From the NCBI GenBank assembly GCA_934661105.1, contig CAKUIV010000096.1, positions 1-7,702 of the forward strand: a DNA stretch of 7,702 bases, in the 5' to 3' direction. The position numbers and the translations under genes are program-made. Shown here one piece after another: positions 1 to 5,602 of this stretch (position 1 is its first letter; each line of letters begins with the position of its first letter). The notes beneath the pieces are model-generated. The model made no database searches. It saw only the letters and a list, made by a program, of their open reading frames with translations, and had not been told where the DNA came from. The stretch comes from an uncultured Ellagibacter sp. GTDB taxonomy: Bacteria > Actinomycetota > Coriobacteriia > Coriobacteriales > Eggerthellaceae.

Positions 1-9
1 AAAGGGGCG

Positions 10-576
10 CTATCGGTACAGCACTTCGCGCAGAAGGGCGAGAAGCGTCAGGTAGGATTCGTCGTTTCTCCTGATGGAGGCAAGGATCGCATCCCATACA
101 AGGAGGCATACGGCTTCGGGGGACATCTCTTCGGAAAGCCGGTCGCGCTTGATATGGGCGTCTTTTTCGAATGCGACGGTGAGCCCTTGGCGAATATGGG
201 AAAAGCACGCCTGCTCGCGCTCGCGGGCTGCGTCGAGGTCGGTTGCCCTCATCGAGGCGATCTCGGCAAGCCAACCGTCGTGGAACCTCGAGAAGGCGCG
301 GGCCATGCGGCGGCCGGCTTCCTCGCAGAACGCCACGAAGTCGCCGCATTCTGCGGCCTTCGGCATGCAGTCCTTCAAAGCCTCGCGCCAGAAGAGCGCG
401 ATGACGTCGCTGATCAGGTCGGACTTGGCGGGGTACCAGTTGTACACGGTGCCGACCGCGACACCGCACTTCGTGGCGACGGCGCGTATGCTCACGCCCG
501 AGAGCCCCTTTTCACATGCGAGCTCGAACGCCGCGTCGAGCAATTCCTCTTTGCTGGTCGAAGGTCGATTGCTCAC
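10..576 (-). CDS. TetR/AcrR-family transcriptional regulator
   Basis: A one-component DNA-binding regulator of 188 aa, the usual TetR length. The N-terminal TetR domain spans about residues 8-58. Its helix-turn-helix runs from about residue 28 to 47, with GVAVGTVYNWYPAKSDL (38-54) in the place of the typical G-x-x-Y-x-Y/H-F-x-x-K turn; here the aromatic pair is Trp-Tyr. The C-terminal ligand-binding half (about 60-188) is divergent, as usual, and does not identify an effector. I chose the GTG start at 576: it overlaps the kinase stop (GTGA), has GGAG about 10 bases upstream (587-590), and places the HTH at the normal distance from the N-terminus. A longer reading frame extends upstream to 795 but lies inside the kinase gene and has arginine-rich, non-TetR content. 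The gene is third in an operon after a response regulator and a histidine kinase, and its translation is probably coupled to the kinase. Its targets are unknown: nothing downstream is visible, because the stop is 9 bases from the window edge. The family call is secure; the function is open. Confidence 0.9.
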   Translation of the reverse strand: MSNRPSTSKEELLDAAFELACEKGLSGVSIRAVATKCGVAVGTVYNWYPAKSDLISDVIALFWREALKDCMPKAAECGDFVAFCEEAGRRMARAFSRFHDGWLAEIASMRATDLDAAREREQACFSHIRQGLTVAFEKDAHIKRDRLSEEMSPEAVCLLVWDAILASIRRNDESYLTLLALLREVLYR

Positions 577-1607
577 GATTGGTTCGCTCCTTGCATGATC
601 GAGGGGATGGCGACGAGGAAGCACGCGCCCTTGTCGGGGAGGTTGAATGCCTCGACCGTTCCGTCGTGCGCTTCCACAATGGTCTTCACGATGGCGAGCC
701 CGAGCCCCGTGCCTCCCGTCTCGCGGTTGCGCGAGGGGTCGCCGCGGTAGAAACGGTCGAAGAGGATGGCGGGGTCGACATCTCCGAACCCGCACCCGTC
801 GTCGCGCACCGACAGCACCGAGTTGCCCTGCGTACCCATGAGCTCGACCTCGATGTGCCCACCGGGATCGATGAAGCGGCTCGCGTTCTCCACGAGGTTG
901 AACACGACTTGCTTAAGGCGGTCGCGGTTTCCGAGCACGTCGGGTGCCTCGCCGATGACCTGGCAGTTCGCTTCACGCTCGCGCAGAAGCGGGGAAAGCG
1001 AGTCGACCACTTCGCGTGCCAGCTGCCCAAGGTCGACGCGCGTGAACTCGTAGACCATGTTGCCGTTTTCGAGACGTTGAAGGGTGAGCAAGTCGTTGAC
1101 AAGGTTCGACAGCCGCCTGCTTTCCTCCATGATGATCCCAGTGAACTTCTCGCGCATCGCGGGCGGCAGGTCGGGGTCGGCGAGCATCTCGGCGTTGCCG
1201 CGAATCGCGGTGAGGGGGGTTCGCAGCTCGTGGGCGACGTCGCTCACGAAGGTGTTCTGGCGGCTTTCGCGCGCAAGGAGGCTTTCCTGCTGGGAACGGA
1301 TGGTGCTGGAAAGCTCGTTCACGCTTTTCGTGAGCTGCTCGACTTCGGCGATGCGGTGGTCGGGGACGATGCGCGCCGGCGCCGGGTCGCCTGCGCGGAA
1401 GTCCTTGAGGCGACGGGCGAGGTCGGTGATCGGCTCGGAGAGGAAGTGCCCGATAAGGAAACTCAGCCCGAACGTGAGCACTGCGACGGGAACGAGCACG
1501 AAATAGGCGAGCGGACGCAGGCCGAATGCGAGACGGCATCCGGTTATGGCAAGTCCCGTGCCCAGAATGGCGAACAGCGTCGAGAGCAGGGCGAAGTATG
1601 TTTGCAA
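573..1607 (-). CDS. Two-component sensor histidine kinase (HAMP, HisKA, HATPase_c)
   Basis: A membrane-bound sensor kinase of 344 aa that should phosphorylate the response regulator encoded just upstream. Domains in order: two hydrophobic segments at about 4-27 and 32-55, a HAMP linker at about 56-107 (P59, then E89-VEQL), and a HisKA dimerisation domain with the H-box VAHELRTPLTAIRG, phospho-acceptor His126. The ATPase domain follows, with N-box NLVENASRF (237-245), G1 DDGCGF (269-274), F-box FDRFYRG (283-289) and G2 GGTGLGLAI (298-306). All catalytic boxes are intact. The loop between the two membrane segments is only about 4-9 residues, so there is no extracytoplasmic sensor domain. The signal may be read in the membrane or through a partner. 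The start is a TTG six bases after the regulator's TAA, with only a weak AGG-type ribosome site. An in-frame stop at 1626-1628 rules out anything much longer. A later GTG at codon 37 would remove the first membrane helix and is less likely. The GTGA overlap at the 3' end joins it to the TetR gene. Confidence 0.95.
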   Translation of the reverse strand: MQTYFALLSTLFAILGTGLAITGCRLAFGLRPLAYFVLVPVAVLTFGLSFLIGHFLSEPITDLARRLKDFRAGDPAPARIVPDHRIAEVEQLTKSVNELSSTIRSQQESLLARESRQNTFVSDVAHELRTPLTAIRGNAEMLADPDLPPAMREKFTGIIMEESRRLSNLVNDLLTLQRLENGNMVYEFTRVDLGQLAREVVDSLSPLLREREANCQVIGEAPDVLGNRDRLKQVVFNLVENASRFIDPGGHIEVELMGTQGNSVLSVRDDGCGFGDVDPAILFDRFYRGDPSRNRETGGTGLGLAIVKTIVEAHDGTVEAFNLPDKGACFLVAIPSIMQGANQS

Positions 1608-1612
1608 CTGCT

Positions 1613-2308
1613 TTATTGCCTGAACCTATATCCGTAGCCGCGAACGGTTTCAACCAAGCCGGGGTCGTATCCGGCGTTCGAAATCTTATCACGCAGCCGC
1701 TTGATGTGCGTATCGACCGTTTTCGTTTCGGTGAGGTATTCCCAGCCCCAAGCGTCGTGCAGCAGGTCTTCGCGCGACACGACCTTGCCGGCGTTCTTCA
1801 TGAGCGCCGCGAGAAGCTCGAATTCGCGTGGGGTGAGCTCGATTTCCCCGTTGTCGCCTGAAGCGGTATGGGCGTCTTCGTCGAGCGTGATGCCTCCGGC
1901 AACGATGCTGTTCGAGCCGCCGTTCGAGTAATCTCCCATGCCGCGTCGCAAAAGCGCGCGCACGCGTGCGATGAGCTCACGCACGCCGAAAGGCTTCGCG
2001 AGGTAGTCGTCGCCGCCGATTTCCAGGCCCACGACCTTGTCGAGCTCGGTGTCGCGCGCGGAAAGGAAGAGCACGGGGGCCGTGGTGCGGGAACGCAGGC
2101 GACGGCAGAGTTCGTATCCGTCGATTCCTGGCAGCATGATGTCGAGCACGAACAGGTCGTAGTGATTTTTGCTCGCCTGCGAGAGAGCGTCTTCCCCGTT
2201 GTCGACGACGTCGACGGCGAACCCTTCCTTGCGCAGCGCATATCCGACGAATTCCGTGATGGAAGGCTCGTCATCGACGACGAGGATGCGCGGTGCGATG
2301 TCTGCCAT
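1613..2308 (-). CDS. OmpR/PhoB-family response regulator
   Basis: A DNA-binding response regulator of 231 aa, typical for the family. The receiver domain (about 8-120) shows the acidic pair D12-D13, phospho-acceptor Asp56 in LFVLDIMLPGIDG, Ser83 in the switch position (LFLSAR) and Lys105 in LAKPFG. An acidic linker (about 122-145) leads to a winged-helix DNA-binding domain (about 146-231), with LTPREFELLAALMKNAG, VVSREDLL, the recognition helix around VDTHIKRLRDKI and the C-terminal wing TVRGYGYRF. I placed the start at the ATG at 2308 because it follows a near-perfect Shine-Dalgarno (AAGGAGG, 2313-2319) and begins MADIAPRILVVDDEP, the usual distance from the acidic pair. The frame stays open to 2416, but that extension has no family similarity. 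It is the first gene of the minus-strand operon, with the kinase 5 bases downstream, so the two form a cognate pair. What the pair regulates cannot be read from the gene. The direct repeat at 2425-2444 is a candidate binding site. Confidence 0.96.
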   Translation of the reverse strand: MADIAPRILVVDDEPSITEFVGYALRKEGFAVDVVDNGEDALSQASKNHYDLFVLDIMLPGIDGYELCRRLRSRTTAPVLFLSARDTELDKVVGLEIGGDDYLAKPFGVRELIARVRALLRRGMGDYSNGGSNSIVAGGITLDEDAHTASGDNGEIELTPREFELLAALMKNAGKVVSREDLLHDAWGWEYLTETKTVDTHIKRLRDKISNAGYDPGLVETVRGYGYRFRQ

Positions 2309-2312
2309 GGCT

Positions 2313-2319
2313 CCTCCTT
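2313..2319 (-). promoter_or_regulatory. Strong Shine-Dalgarno of the response regulator gene
   Basis: Reading the minus strand, AAGGAGG lies 4 bases before the ATG at 2308. It is the strongest ribosome site in the window and it decides the regulator's start against the upstream-extended frame. Its strength contrasts with the weak site of the kinase that follows, which suggests more regulator than kinase is made, as is common for such pairs. Confidence 0.85.
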
Positions 2320-2394
2320 CGATTTTCGCCCGGTGACGCGATCGGCGAACCCGCGTCCCGCTCGTCGGCGGTTCGTCTCGCGTTCGTTTCCCGC

Positions 2395-2403
2395 TGGTAT
2401 AGT
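2395..2403 (+). promoter_or_regulatory. Putative extended -10 promoter for coaX-fhs-fchA-folD
   Basis: TGGTATAGT matches the extended -10 pattern TG-N-TATAAT with one mismatch in the hexamer. There is no good -35 at the usual distance (2375-2380 reads GTCTCG), which is tolerated by extended -10 promoters. Transcription would start near 2410 and leave a leader of about 60 bases before coaX. It is the best plus-strand promoter candidate I see in the 161-bp divergent region. The hexamer is also the left arm of the inverted repeat at 2398-2420, so a protein bound there would block it. This is inference from sequence only. Confidence 0.45.
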
Positions 2404-2420
2404 GACTGTCATCCACTATA
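2398..2420. promoter_or_regulatory. Perfect 7-bp inverted repeat in the divergent promoter region
   Basis: TATAGTG (2398-2404) and CACTATA (2414-2420) are exact reverse complements separated by 9 bases. The dyad is AT-rich inside very GC-rich surroundings. Each arm presents a TATAGT hexamer in the 5'-3' direction of its own strand, so the element may be two overlapping face-to-face -10 regions for the divergent operons, an operator for a dimeric repressor, or both. A centre-to-centre spacing of 16 bp is plausible for a dimeric regulator. The TetR protein of the neighbouring operon is one candidate binder, but nothing in the sequence proves it. Confidence 0.5.
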
Positions 2421-2424
2421 TAAC

Positions 2425-2444
2425 CCTGCGCGCATCCTGCGCGC
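2425..2444. repeat. 9-bp tandem direct repeat, 11-bp period; possible response-regulator box or leader hairpin
   Basis: CCTGCGCGC occurs at 2425-2433 and again at 2436-2444, separated by AT. The period is 11 bp, about one helical turn, which is the arrangement bound by tandem PhoB/OmpR-type regulators. It sits immediately upstream of the minus-strand TATAGT hexamer (2415-2420), covering the place where a -35 element of the response-regulator promoter would be; no conventional -35 is visible there. An alternative reading is RNA structure: each copy contains GCGCGC, which can pair with the other copy across a 5-base loop. That would form a short hairpin in the coaX leader just ahead of its Shine-Dalgarno. 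Confidence 0.45.
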
Positions 2445-2469
2445 GACGGTAAAGGAGAATGTCAAGATC

Positions 2470-3249
2470 ATGTTACTTGTCATCGACGTGGGAAACACCC
2501 AAACCGCCATCGGCGTGTACGAAGGGACGCATCTCGAGCGCATGTGGCGCGTGGCGACGAATCGCGAGCACACCTCCGACGAGCTGCGCTGCAAGCTTCT
2601 GCCCCTCGTCAGAAGCGAGGGAATCGAGCCTTCCGACATCGACGGGGCGGCGCTTTCCTCGGTTGTCCCCCAGCTCACCGGCGCTTGGGTCCGCGCCGTT
2701 TCCGACTTCTCAGGCGTTGAGACCGTCGTGTGCTCGGCCGAGACCGCAGGGTCGCTCTTCAAGACGGACTATCCGAACCCGCGCGAGATCGGCGCCGATC
2801 GCGTGGCCGACGCGGTGGCTGCGAAGATCCTCTACGGATGCCCCGTCGTCGTCGTCGATTTCGGCACGGCGACGAACATCGAGGTCATCGACGAGGCGGG
2901 ATCGTTTCAGGGCGGCATCATCGCGCCAGGCGTTCTTACAGGCGCGTCTGCCCTGTTCAGCCACGCAACGCGACTTGCTGCGATCGACCTTGCCGACCCG
3001 AAGCGGGCAATCGGGCGCACCACCGAGCAGGCGCTGCAAATCGGCATCGTCTACGGCGAGGCCGATCGCGCCGACGGGCTCGTCCGCCGCGTGCTCGATC
3101 AGCTGGGCTGCTCGGCGCCGGTCGTGGCGACGGGCGGTTTGGCCCCGCTTATCGCCGAGCACTCGCGTACCATTACCGCCGTCCAGCCCGACCTAACGCT
3201 CGACGGCCTGCGCTTTGTGTATGCTGAATGCACCAAGACGGGTCAATAA
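2470..3249 (+). CDS. coaX: Type III pantothenate kinase
   Basis: Phosphorylates pantothenate with ATP to 4'-phosphopantothenate, the first step of coenzyme A synthesis, in the cytoplasm. The 259 aa match the usual CoaX length (about 255-260). ASKHA-fold motifs are all visible: phosphate-binding DVGNT (6-10), the pantothenate-site region with IGADR (107-111, probable catalytic base Asp110), DFGTATN (130-136), GGIIAPG (148-154) and the adenosine-side TGG (221-223). Type III enzymes are known to need a monovalent cation and to escape feedback inhibition by CoA, unlike CoaA. The ATG at 2470 gives the family N-terminus MLLVIDVGNT. The ribosome site AAAGGAG (2451-2457) is a rather long 12 bases upstream, and an out-of-frame ATG at 2459 lies between. 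That decoy opens a different frame with arginine-rich shadow content. It is the first gene of the plus-strand operon: fhs starts 22 bases after its stop. Confidence 0.96.
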   Translation: MLLVIDVGNTQTAIGVYEGTHLERMWRVATNREHTSDELRCKLLPLVRSEGIEPSDIDGAALSSVVPQLTGAWVRAVSDFSGVETVVCSAETAGSLFKTDYPNPREIGADRVADAVAAKILYGCPVVVVDFGTATNIEVIDEAGSFQGGIIAPGVLTGASALFSHATRLAAIDLADPKRAIGRTTEQALQIGIVYGEADRADGLVRRVLDQLGCSAPVVATGGLAPLIAEHSRTITAVQPDLTLDGLRFVYAECTKTGQ

Positions 3250-3271
3250 AACCTCAAGGGATGGAGCCGAC

Positions 3272-4960
3272 ATGCTAAGTGATATCGAAATCGCCCAGGC
3301 GGCAACGCCGCAGCGCATCGACGAGATCGCCGAGAAGGCGGGAATCGACGACAAGTACCTGGAGATGTACGGCAAGTACAAGGCGAAGGTTGACTACAAC
3401 CTGCTCCGCAACGAGGAACATAAGCCGGGCAAGCTCGTGCTCGTCACGGCCATCAACCCGACGCCGGCCGGCGAGGGCAAGACGACCACCACGGTGGGCC
3501 TTGCCGACGCGCTTTCCCGCCGCGGGAAGAACGCCGTGGTCGCGCTTCGTGAGCCTTCACTCGGGCCCGTGTTCGGCATCAAAGGCGGGGCTGCCGGCGG
3601 CGGATACGCCCAAGTCATTCCCATGGAAGACATCAACCTGCACTTTACGGGCGACTTTCATGCCATAGGGGCCGCCAACAACCTGCTCGCGGCCATGCTC
3701 GACGCCCACATCCACAACGGCAACCAGCTCGGCATCGACGTGCGCAAGATCACCTGGAAGCGCGTCGTCGACATGAACGACCGCCAGCTGCGCCACATCG
3801 TCGACGGCTTGGGCGGCAAGGCCAACGGCACGCCGCGCGAAGACGGCTTCGACATCACCGTGGCATCCGAGGTCATGGCGGTCTTCTGCCTGGCCACCTC
3901 CATCACCGACCTGAAAGAGCGCCTCGGCAAGATCGTCGTCGGCTACACCTTCGACGACAAGCCCGTCACTGCGCACGACCTGCACGCCGAGGGCGCGATG
4001 TGCGCGCTTTTGAAGGACGCGCTCAAGCCCAACCTGGTGCAGACGCTCGAGGGCACGCCCGCTTTCATCCACGGCGGCCCGTTCGCCAACATCGCGCACG
4101 GCTGCAACTCGATCATGGCGACGCGCATGGCGCTTGCCTTGGGCGACTACGCCATCACCGAAGCCGGATTCGGCGCCGACCTTGGAGCCGAGAAGTTCCT
4201 CGACATCAAGTGCCGCCTGACCGGGCTCAAGCCCGATGCGGTCGTGGTCGTCGCCACGGTGCGCGCGCTCAAGAACCACGGCGGCGTGGCGAAAGACGCT
4301 CTTAACGAGGAAAACCTCGAGGCGCTCGAAGCGGGGCTTCCGAACCTTCTGCAGCATGTGGAGAACATCACGAAGGTCTACAAGCTTCCCTGCGTCGTGG
4401 CGATCAACCGCTTCCCGACCGACACCGAAGCCGAGCTTGCGCTCGTGGAAGACAAATGCCGCGAGCTCGGCGTGAACGTGGCGCTGTCCGAGGTATGGGC
4501 GCGCGGCGGCGAGGGCGGGCTTGACCTCGCCGACGAAGTCGTCCGTCTGTGCGCCGAGGGCGATGAGCAAGGGCGAAGCGCCGACACGTTCGAGTTCGCC
4601 TACGGCGACGAGGGCGGTCTGCGCGACAAGATCGAGGCGATCGCCAAACGAATCTACCGCGCCGACGGCGTCGTCTTCGATTCGAAGGCCGCGAAGGAGA
4701 TCGACAAGCTCGAGGCGCTGGGCTTCGGGAGCATGCCCGTCTGCATGGCGAAGACCCAGTACAGCTTCTCCGATGACGCGAAGAAGCTCGGTGCGCCGCG
4801 GGGCTTCGCCATCACCGTTCGCGAGGTCAAGGTGAGCGCAGGCGCCGGGTTCGTCGTGGCGCTCACGGGCAATATCATGACGATGCCCGGACTCGGTAAA
4901 TCGCCGGCCGCGTTCAAGATCGACGTCGACGAAACCGGCAAGATCACCGGGCTGTTCTAG
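3272..4960 (+). CDS. fhs: Formate--tetrahydrofolate ligase (10-formyl-THF synthetase)
   Basis: Joins formate to tetrahydrofolate using ATP, giving 10-formyl-THF. This is the entry of formate into one-carbon metabolism and the first folate step of the Wood-Ljungdahl methyl branch. The 562 aa match the family (about 555-560). Visible motifs: the P-loop-like PTPAGEGKTT (63-72), EPSLGP (94-99), the family signature GIKGGAAGGGY (102-112), FTGDFHAI (125-132) and the second signature VATVRALKNHGG (327-338). The protein is complete, with the expected C-terminal segment AGFVVALTGNIMTMPGLGKSPAA. The ATG at 3272 follows GGAG (3263-3266) by 5 bases and gives a normal N-terminus. The open frame reaches back into coaX, but that part is not Fhs-like. 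It lies 22 bases after coaX, and its TAG overlaps the GTG of fchA by one base. The order fhs-fchA-folD is known from acetogenic clostridia. The same enzymes also supply formyl groups for purines in non-acetogens, so acetogenesis is not proven. Confidence 0.98.
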   Translation: MLSDIEIAQAATPQRIDEIAEKAGIDDKYLEMYGKYKAKVDYNLLRNEEHKPGKLVLVTAINPTPAGEGKTTTTVGLADALSRRGKNAVVALREPSLGPVFGIKGGAAGGGYAQVIPMEDINLHFTGDFHAIGAANNLLAAMLDAHIHNGNQLGIDVRKITWKRVVDMNDRQLRHIVDGLGGKANGTPREDGFDITVASEVMAVFCLATSITDLKERLGKIVVGYTFDDKPVTAHDLHAEGAMCALLKDALKPNLVQTLEGTPAFIHGGPFANIAHGCNSIMATRMALALGDYAITEAGFGADLGAEKFLDIKCRLTGLKPDAVVVVATVRALKNHGGVAKDALNEENLEALEAGLPNLLQHVENITKVYKLPCVVAINRFPTDTEAELALVEDKCRELGVNVALSEVWARGGEGGLDLADEVVRLCAEGDEQGRSADTFEFAYGDEGGLRDKIEAIAKRIYRADGVVFDSKAAKEIDKLEALGFGSMPVCMAKTQYSFSDDAKKLGAPRGFAITVREVKVSAGAGFVVALTGNIMTMPGLGKSPAAFKIDVDETGKITGLF

Positions 4961-5571
4961 TGGATACCCGGTTCATCGAAGAGCTCGCGTCGTCCGCTCC
5001 CGTTCCCGGCGGGGGCGGCGCTTCGGCGTATGTCGGCGCGCTTTCGAGCGCGCTCGCTTCCATGGTCGGCAACCTCACCGTTGGCAAGAAGACGTATGCC
5101 GAGGTGGAAGACGAGGTGACGCGGCATTTGGCGGAGCTCGACCGCTTGCGCGCCCGCCTAATCGAGCTCGTCGACGAGGACGCGCGCGCGTTCGAGCCGC
5201 TTGCGGCCGCTTATCGCTTGCCGAAGGCGACGCCTGAAGAAGCCGCGGCGAAGGCGGCTGCGATCCAGGCAGCGCTTGCCCGCGCCGCCGAGGCGCCGCT
5301 TTCCATCATGCGCACGGCGGCGGGCGTGGTCGAGCATGCCGACTTCCTTGCGCGCAACGGCAGCCGCCTCGCACGCTCCGATGCGGGGGTTGCGGCCGCC
5401 TTCGCGCGCGCCGCGGTCGACGGGGCGAGCCTGAACGTGTTCGTCAACGCCGCTTCAATGGACGACGAGGCGCTCGCTTCCCGCTATCGCGCAGAGGCGG
5501 AGGCGCTCGTCGCGGAAACGCGCGAGGAGTGCGACAGGCTGTTCGACTTCGTGAAGGCCGAAGTCTCGTGA
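4960..5571 (+). CDS. fchA: Cyclodeaminase/cyclohydrolase family protein, probable methenyl-THF cyclohydrolase
   Basis: A 203-aa all-helical protein of the FTCD_C family, near the usual 200-210 aa. Family landmarks: PVPGGGGASA (14-23) near the N-terminus, ALASMVGNLTVGKKTYAEVE (31-50), the helical region with RNGSRLARSDAGVAA (132-146), and DGASLNVFVNAAS (154-166). Members either deaminate formimino-THF (histidine or purine breakdown) or act as methenyl-THF cyclohydrolase, converting 10-formyl-THF and 5,10-methenyl-THF. Sequence alone does not separate them. Here the context favours cyclohydrolase: it sits between fhs and a folD that seems to have lost this activity, and there is no formiminotransferase or hut gene nearby. 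The start is GTG at 4960, sharing one base with the fhs stop (TAGTG). No Shine-Dalgarno is visible upstream, so translation probably depends on ribosomes finishing fhs. No other start gives the conserved N-terminus. The gap to folD is about 30 bases. Confidence 0.93.
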   Translation: MDTRFIEELASSAPVPGGGGASAYVGALSSALASMVGNLTVGKKTYAEVEDEVTRHLAELDRLRARLIELVDEDARAFEPLAAAYRLPKATPEEAAAKAAAIQAALARAAEAPLSIMRTAAGVVEHADFLARNGSRLARSDAGVAAAFARAAVDGASLNVFVNAASMDDEALASRYRAEAEALVAETREECDRLFDFVKAEVS

Positions 5572-5589
5572 TGGAAAACCCGAGAGGGC

Positions 5590-5596
5590 GAAGGTG
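5590..5596 (+). promoter_or_regulatory. Shine-Dalgarno deciding the folD start
   Basis: GAAGGTG matches the ideal GGAGGTG in 6 of 7 bases and ends 6 bases before the ATG at 5603. It therefore favours that ATG over the in-frame GTG at 5594, which lies inside this site and has only a loosely purine-rich stretch (AGAGGG) upstream. Confidence 0.6.
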
Positions 5597-5602
5597 AAGG
5601 AT

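Noticed and set aside
516..1637. A 373-codon plus-strand open frame opposite the kinase gene.
   Set aside because: It lies wholly opposite a kinase with all its catalytic boxes. Its translation is a low-complexity mix of V, E, R, H and A with no recognisable domain, as expected for antisense frames in GC-rich DNA.
2459..3196. An ATG just after AAAGGAG that opens a 245-codon frame overlapping coaX out of frame.
   Set aside because: The ATG is only 1 base from the Shine-Dalgarno, too close for good initiation. The product is Ser/Arg-rich shadow sequence, whereas the overlapping frame encodes a full CoaX with every motif.
3215..3271. An internal promoter for fhs (TATGCT near 3220) inside the end of coaX.
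   Set aside because: No matching -35 at a sensible distance, and a single hexamer inside coding sequence is weak evidence.
3557..4570. A 337-codon minus-strand open frame opposite fhs.
   Set aside because: It is a V/H/D/R-rich antisense shadow of a highly conserved enzyme, with no domain or convincing ribosome site.
5594..5602. GTG at 5594 as the start of folD.
   Set aside because: It is possible, but the GAAGGTG at 5590-5596 is better spaced for the ATG at 5603, which also gives a usual FolD N-terminus. The difference is only three residues.
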